From: Gammaproteobacteria bacterium
GTDB taxonomy: Bacteria > Pseudomonadota > Gammaproteobacteria > Pseudomonadales > Pseudohongiellaceae
Direction of reading: 5' to 3'
Length of the DNA: 40,749 nt
Assembly: GCA_026709135.1 (NCBI GenBank)
Contig: JAPOTO010000041.1
Span: 1-40,749 of the forward strand
The position numbers were made by a program, and so were the translations under genes. Below are positions 37,102-40,749 of the stretch, in pieces. The notes beneath the pieces were generated by a model that made no database searches, was not told the origin of the DNA, and was given only the letters and a program-made list of their open reading frames with translations. Every line of letters begins with the position of its first letter. Positions within the stretch are counted from its first letter, which is position 1.

Positions 37102-38313
37102 TCAGCCCTTGATGCAGACGACCTGCCGCAGTGTGTGCACTATGTCAACCAAGTCGCTTTGCGCCGCCATCACGGCGTCGATGTCCTTGTAGGCGCCGGG
37201 GGTTTCGTCCAACACCCCGTAGTCCTTTCGGCATTCGACGCCCTCGGTTGCCTCCCGGTGGTCGTCAACTGTGAATTGGCGTTTGGCGTCCCGGCGCGAC
37301 ATCGCCCGGCCCGCGCCGTGGGAGCAGGAATGGAACGAAGCCTCGCTGCCTTTGCCGCGCACGATATAGGATCGCGCGCCCATGCTGCCGGGGATGATGC
37401 CCAAGTCCCCCTCCCGGGCCCGCACCGCGCCCTTGCGGGTGACGTATACGTTCGCGCCGTAGTGCTCTTCCTGTTCGACATAGTTGTGATGGCAGTTAAC
37501 CACTTTTTCCATGGCGGTGAAAGGCGGCAGATGCCTCCCCAGCACTTTCAATGTCTCCGCCATCATCGCCTGCCGGTTCATATAGGCATAATTCTGCGCC
37601 CACCCGACGGCTTTGACGTAATCCCCGAACAGGTCGGTGCCTTCGCTCAGGTATGCCAAGTCTTGATCCGGCAGGTTTCTGACATGGTGCTTGCCCATAT
37701 CCTTCTTGGCCTTGCGGATGAACCACATGCCAATGACATTGCCGATGCCGCGAGACCCGGAGTGCAGCATCACCCACACCTTGTCGCATTCATCCAGGCA
37801 AATCTCCAGAAAGTGGTTGCCGCCACCGAGCGTGCCAGTCTGCCGGGCGGCCGCTTCAAGCAGGGGAATTTTCCTGCGTTTGGCGATCCTCGGGTGCTTT
37901 TCCTCCAGCCACTTGATGAATTTTTCATCCCCATCCGACAGCGGCCGCAACGGGGCCTCGTGCATGCCAAAACCGACCGGAACCGCCGCCTCGATGTCCA
38001 CGCGGATCTCGCGCAGGCTCTCGGGCAGGTCGCTCGCATCAATGCCATCAAGCCTCGCGGCCATCATCCCGCAGCCGATGTCGACTCCAACCGCGGCGGG
38101 AATGATGACCTCCCTAGTCGGGATGACGCTGCCCACCGTCGCGCCCAGCCCCCAGTGCACATCGGGCATGACCGCGACATGGTGGTGGACGAATGGCATT
38201 TGCGCGATGTTGACCAACTGCTGCCGGGCCCGCTCCCCCAGCGGCACCCCGTCAATCCAGGCGTAGATCGGTTTCGCCCCCGATTCGATGTTTTGATAGT
38301 TCGCTTCGCTCAT
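37102..38313 (-). CDS. rtcB: RNA-splicing ligase RtcB
   Basis: RtcB joins 2',3'-cyclic phosphate (or 3'-phosphate) and 5'-OH RNA ends using GTP and Mn2+. The 403-residue protein has VGVDIGCGM at 75-83 (metal ligands Asp78 and Cys81), GGGNHFLE at 163-170, HSGSRG at 184-189, CHHNY near 274 and SHGAGR at 331-336 with the guanylated His332. All catalytic motifs appear intact. ATG 38313 has a strong GAGGTGAT site. It lies downstream of an RNA methyltransferase and a WYL regulator, rather than the rtcA/rtcR genes of E. coli. Bacterial RtcB repairs broken tRNA or rRNA. Confidence 0.96.
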   Translation of the reverse strand: MSEANYQNIESGAKPIYAWIDGVPLGERARQQLVNIAQMPFVHHHVAVMPDVHWGLGATVGSVIPTREVIIPAAVGVDIGCGMMAARLDGIDASDLPESLREIRVDIEAAVPVGFGMHEAPLRPLSDGDEKFIKWLEEKHPRIAKRRKIPLLEAAARQTGTLGGGNHFLEICLDECDKVWVMLHSGSRGIGNVIGMWFIRKAKKDMGKHHVRNLPDQDLAYLSEGTDLFGDYVKAVGWAQNYAYMNRQAMMAETLKVLGRHLPPFTAMEKVVNCHHNYVEQEEHYGANVYVTRKGAVRAREGDLGIIPGSMGARSYIVRGKGSEASFHSCSHGAGRAMSRRDAKRQFTVDDHREATEGVECRKDYGVLDETPGAYKDIDAVMAAQSDLVDIVHTLRQVVCIKG

Positions 38314-38343
38314 GGTCGATCACCTCAAATCTCTACTATGTAT

Positions 38344-38362
38344 GCTCTGACTTAATCAGAGC
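38344..38362. terminator. Hairpin repeat GCTCTGA-N5-TCAGAGC after the RNA methyltransferase gene
   Basis: Same stem and loop as at 17803-17821, with identical flanks on the 5' side. It lies 4 bases beyond the methyltransferase stop and 30 bases before the rtcB ATG (minus strand), so it could attenuate read-through into rtcB. Confidence 0.65.
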
Positions 38363-38366
38363 CTCC

Positions 38367-38978
38367 CTATTCCAGTTGCTTCTTTAGCCGCGAAAACTCG
38401 CGTTTGGCGTATCTGTCCGCCAGGATGACATTCACCGCCGCCGCGAGATTCATGCAGAGCCCAGACGGCGATGGAACATACACCTTGGCGCCACAGCGGC
38501 TCGTTATGCGCTCCGGCAAAGTGCCGTTTTCGGTCCCGAAGATGTAATAAGCCCTCTCGGGATGGTCGAATTCCGGCAGCGGAACCGCATCCTCCAAAAG
38601 CTCCACGGCAACCGGAACGCAGTCATACGGAATCACGGCGAGCACATCGCCACAACGTATCGTTGGTATGTGCCGATACGCGCACATCGTGTCGGCGTGG
38701 TTTTCAATCTTCGCCCTCGCGTCTCCCCCAACCACAATAAGCGAGGCGAGATAAACCCCGGCGGCGCGCATCGCCCCGCCAAGGCTCGAATCCTTCTGCG
38801 GACGATCCAGCGCCACCGCGCTGTAGCCCCGCCGAATCCTTCGCTTGGGCTTCAATGTTTCAGAGGGCTCCCGCCGCTCCTCCTGTTCGTGGCAAGATTC
38901 GATGCCAACACCAACAGGGCGCAGGGCGCGGACAGGCACCGCAACATCATGCCGTGCCATTTCGGCCAATTTGTTCAT
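38367..38978 (-). CDS. TrmH/SpoU-type RNA 2'-O-methyltransferase
   Basis: The 203-residue protein has the knotted SpoU/TrmH catalytic domain from about residue 50: GGAMRAAG at 67-74 (motif 1 with Arg71), FGTENGTL at 147-154 (motif 2) and MNLAAAVNVILADR at 176-189 (motif 3, the SAM-binding knot). The N-terminal 50 residues are basic and not part of the domain. The closest type I can recall is the compact methyltransferase often found in phages and plasmids, but its RNA target is unknown. ATG 38978 has GAGG nine bases ahead. A hairpin (39001-39033) sits just upstream. The rtcB partner suggests a role in repaired or protected tRNA. Confidence 0.82.
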   Translation of the reverse strand: MNKLAEMARHDVAVPVRALRPVGVGIESCHEQEERREPSETLKPKRRIRRGYSAVALDRPQKDSSLGGAMRAAGVYLASLIVVGGDARAKIENHADTMCAYRHIPTIRCGDVLAVIPYDCVPVAVELLEDAVPLPEFDHPERAYYIFGTENGTLPERITSRCGAKVYVPSPSGLCMNLAAAVNVILADRYAKREFSRLKKQLE

Positions 38979-39000
38979 TGCCGTTTTCCTCATGCAGGCC

Positions 39001-39033
39001 GTCATCTGGCCGGCGCATCGCCAGCCAGATGAC
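39001..39033 (-). ncRNA. 15-bp leader hairpin before the RNA methyltransferase gene
   Basis: On the minus-strand transcript, arms 39033-39019 and 39015-39001 pair over 15 positions (14 Watson-Crick and one G-U) around the 3-base loop AUG. The hairpin ends 22 bases before the methyltransferase ATG, next to its ribosome site. It would be a leader of about 100 nt if transcription begins near the motif at 39081. It may be a regulatory hairpin, an RNA-processing site or a terminator of the regulator gene; there is no U-tract. Confidence 0.6.
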
Positions 39034-39080
39034 GGAAAGAACCGGCCCAAGGCTGAGCCGGGAATGGAAGGTAACGCCAA

Positions 39081-39100
39081 AATGCGTCAGATTCGGTCGC
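39081..39100. promoter_or_regulatory. Second copy of the AATGCGTCARATTCGG motif
   Basis: Eighteen of 20 bases match the motif at 37045-37064. The inverted symmetry seen there is only partly kept here (GTCGCGG instead of GACGCAT), so the direct sequence is better conserved than the palindrome. It lies 102 bases upstream of the methyltransferase ATG and 55 bases beyond the WYL gene stop, in the same orientation to its downstream gene as the other copy. Confidence 0.55.
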
Positions 39101-39155
39101 GGATGCGCGAAAGATTACGTTCGATGTCTATCGGGCCCATCGGACAGATTTGACA

Positions 39156-39917
39156 TCATTCAGAATGGAACTCCGCGCCGCCATCCTTGGCGAATTCCTC
39201 TAGGTTGAATGTTGGGTCGGGCAGGAAGCGGTATCCGGTTGTTCGGGCTTCGCTGATGTCTGCCAGCCGCCACAGGCGCGGCGTTTTCTCGTAGGGATGG
39301 CCACAGGAGTCGTCCCAGTGCTCGCGGGCAACCAGGAAGGACTCCGTGCCGTGCAACAGGCCGCAAGGCCAGACCTCGCGCCGGGTGGCTTTGTCGGCGC
39401 CAGCCTCGCGGTAGTTGAATTCAACAGTGCGATTATTCGAGATCGAATCGCGCAGCAGCCCGATCAAGCCTCTTTCCAAGCGCTGACTTGACTGCTCCCC
39501 CGGAATCAGGATTTCTATCTTGCGCAAGGATTCAAGTTTGGCATCGGCTTGCAGTGAGTGCTCGAGTCGCATCGCCGCCCGAGTACTGTGGATCAGTTTG
39601 CGCAAATTGCTGGCGCGCTCGCCATGGCCGCAGGCCTCAAGCGCCGCTGCCGCCAACTCAACTTCATGGATCTCCTCCGCGCGGACCATTACGAAGGCGC
39701 TCAGGGAATTGGACCGCAACCGCCAGTGCTTCCTGCGATCGCTGGAATCAACCAATTCCAGTGGGCCAAAGACTGATTCCACAATGTTGCGCATCCGCTC
39801 GGCGGTTTTGCGCTTCACGCCGAACCGCTGCTGGATGTCATCTAGGGTCAAGCCGTGGCAAGCGCCCTGAAGGGCCATGGCGAGCTTGACGATATTGCCT
39901 GCGAGTTCTTGTCTCAT
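39156..39917 (-). CDS. WYL-domain transcriptional regulator lacking the WCX domain
   Basis: The 253-residue protein has an N-terminal helix-turn-helix (LTLDDIQQRFGVKRKTAERMRNI, about 25-47), a helical linker, and a WYL ligand-sensing domain at about 155-240 (TVEFNYREAGADKATRREVWPCGLLHGTESFLVAREH type). Relatives of about 320 residues carry a further C-terminal WCX domain after FDLxxY; here the frame stops just after FNLEEFAKDGG, and only 177 bases lie before the next gene. WYL domains sense nucleic acids or nucleotides in several bacterial stress and defence regulators. ATG 39917 has AGGAG upstream. Likely controls the methyltransferase-rtcB genes. Confidence 0.85.
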   Translation of the reverse strand: MRQELAGNIVKLAMALQGACHGLTLDDIQQRFGVKRKTAERMRNIVESVFGPLELVDSSDRRKHWRLRSNSLSAFVMVRAEEIHEVELAAAALEACGHGERASNLRKLIHSTRAAMRLEHSLQADAKLESLRKIEILIPGEQSSQRLERGLIGLLRDSISNNRTVEFNYREAGADKATRREVWPCGLLHGTESFLVAREHWDDSCGHPYEKTPRLWRLADISEARTTGYRFLPDPTFNLEEFAKDGGAEFHSE

Positions 39918-39943
39918 AGAGAGCTTCTCCTGTGCTGGATGAA

Positions 39944-39977
39944 GCCCCGGTGAACCGTTTTCGACGGTTCTTGGGGC
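39944..39977 (-). promoter_or_regulatory. Leader hairpin of the WYL regulator gene
   Basis: Arms GAACCGT (39952-39958) and ACGGTTC (39964-39970) with a 5-base loop are extended, across a small bulge, by GCCCC (39944-39948) and GGGGC (39973-39977), giving 12 pairs. It is 26 bases upstream of the ATG. Further upstream, ATTGT-t-ACAAT (40035-40045) is an 11-base palindrome that could be an operator. Confidence 0.45.
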
Positions 39978-40091
39978 GGTGCCAACACTGGCTTTCGCTC
40001 TCTGTAAAGGCTTGGTTTTGGCGTTTTGTTGCAGATTGTTACAATTAGACTGAAACCAGACTTGGACTGAGCATGGAAATTCAGCCATGTA

Positions 40092-40407
40092 AGGCCTCGG
40101 GAGGCCTGGGATTGGCGAACCCCTTTATTAGGGGCTTATGATGAATTGCGGGCGCGGGCCTCGTCTGGCGGTTTTTGGGGTTTGCGGCATCGAAGTGGCC
40201 CGGGAGCAACCACCCCGCCCCTTCGGGGCACCCCTCCTTAAAAAGGAGGGGAGTCAGATGAGCCACGCCGGCGGGGCCAATTCTCCCCCTGTCAAGGGGG
40301 AGTGGCGCAAAGCGGCGAGGGGGTTCCGGCCACCGAGCGCAGCTCGGTGGCCGGAACGAGGGGCAGGATGAATTTCTCCGCGCTTTGCGATTTCCCGCGA
40401 AGCGCGG
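40092..40407. repeat. Cluster of tight palindromes at the right end
   Basis: This gene-free stretch between the WYL gene and the last gene holds at least seven hairpins: 40092-40107 (AGGCCTC), 40120-40134 (CCCCT), 40217-40229 (GCCCC, loop ttc), 40231-40251 (CCCCTCCTT, loop aaa), 40283-40302 (CTCCCCCT), 40323-40357 (16-bp arms GTTCCGGCCACCGAGC, loop gca) and 40395-40407 (CCGCG, loop aag). The sixth shares its core with the palindrome at 132-154. The sequence type recalls widely dispersed GC-rich intergenic repeats. I see no gene here. Confidence 0.75.
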
Positions 40408-40418
40408 TGGTTCGATGT

Positions 40419-40749
40419 TCAGGCGGGAATGGTTGCGGGAGTCAGCAAGCTTTGCAGCCAGTCGGTGACCTCGGGGTAGTGATCAAGATCGAGGACGAAT
40501 TCCTGGCCTGGGCCACGCCTGCCCACCAGACAATGCTCGCCGTCTTCGGATCGCCGCCACTGCTCCGGCTTGGGAAAATGCGTCAATGGCGCTTTGCCCA
40601 AAGTTGGAAAAAACGAGGCGGGGAGGCGCCAGTCGCTGGCGTTTCTATTGGGTTTCGGCTCGGTCAGCACCAGCTTCTCACTGTACCGGGGAAATGTCCC
40701 AGCGGCCGGGATGTCCAGTTGCTTTCCATTGATCCGAAGTTTGTCGGCA
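40419..40749 (-). CDS. C-terminal part of a hypothetical protein, possibly Nmad3-like
   Basis: The frame is open to the window edge, so the 5' part is missing; 109 residues are seen. Blocks such as FPRYSEKLVLTEP, DWRLPASFFP, PLTHF and GPGQEFVLDLDHYPEVTDWL resemble, from memory, the C-terminus of nucleotide-modification-associated domain 3 (Nmad3) proteins, which occur in phage and DNA-modification settings. A GTG at 40670 is unlikely to be the true start because the frame reads through it with similar composition. It is minus strand, upstream of a palindrome cluster and the WYL gene. Confidence 0.5.
   Translation of the reverse strand, partial: ADKLRINGKQLDIPAAGTFPRYSEKLVLTEPKPNRNASDWRLPASFFPTLGKAPLTHFPKPEQWRRSEDGEHCLVGRRGPGQEFVLDLDHYPEVTDWLQSLLTPATIPA

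Noticed and set aside
39001..39060. tRNA or Y-RNA-like molecule upstream of the rtcB cassette
   Set aside because: A GGTTC word and a hairpin are present, but no acceptor stem, anticodon arm or full T-loop could be assembled.
40217..40357. CRISPR-like array
   Set aside because: The palindromes differ from one another and there is no constant repeat with regular spacers; no cas gene is present.

Overview
The window looks like a GC-rich chromosome segment from a gammaproteobacterium, probably an uncultured or little-studied lineage. The evidence is the presence of rsmJ, bolA, a Bax-type glucosaminidase and lptE, together with gene orders typical of that class: cysM-rlmD-mazG, lepA-lepB-rnc-era-recO, miaB-phoH-ybeY-corC and leuS-lptE-holA. 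GTG and TTG starts and 1 to 20 base gene overlaps are frequent. I saw no rRNA, tRNA, CRISPR array, transposase or prophage structural gene.

Layout. 1-331 is non-coding and packed with small palindromes. 332-784 is a TerB-like gene (+). 834-6808 is a run of minus-strand genes: cysM, rlmD, mazG, adk, tsaB and uppP are overlapping or nearly so, followed by rsmJ behind a short triple repeat. 6809-7152 is non-coding and holds a perfect 28-bp inverted repeat. 7153-14165 is an accessory metabolic block: a DUF917 protein and a hydantoinase/oxoprolinase, a VapB-like antitoxin with an internally deleted VapC, an NCS1 permease, a flavin-type PPOX protein and an exported amidohydrolase. 14443-19629 is the lepA-lepB-rnc-era-recO group (-). 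19778-27813 is the divergent plus-strand group miaB-phoH-ybeY-corC-leuS-lptE-holA. 27779-36717 carries an M3 lipoprotein peptidase (-), a polysaccharide deacetylase (+), bolA and bax (-), then an ylqF-type GTPase and an M16C peptidase (+).

The most unusual part is 36751-39917 (minus strand): a WYL-domain regulator that stops at the WYL boundary, a small TrmH/SpoU-type RNA methyltransferase, the RNA ligase RtcB, and an AT-rich 82-residue protein with four cysteines. A 20-base motif (18 of 20 identical) lies upstream of the methyltransferase and again upstream of the small Cys protein. A 15-bp hairpin with a 3-base loop sits just before the methyltransferase start. I read this as a candidate RNA repair/modification cassette, possibly stress- or phage-related, with its own regulator. 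That reading is inference. The right edge has another palindrome cluster, sharing a core with the one at the left edge, and the end of a gene that resembles nucleotide-modification-associated (Nmad3-like) proteins.

Several genes expected from conserved gene order are missing: relA between rlmD and mazG, and lnt between corC and leuS. A hairpin of the type GCTCTGA-N5-TCAGAGC follows the stop codon of three separate genes and looks like a dispersed terminator-type repeat.
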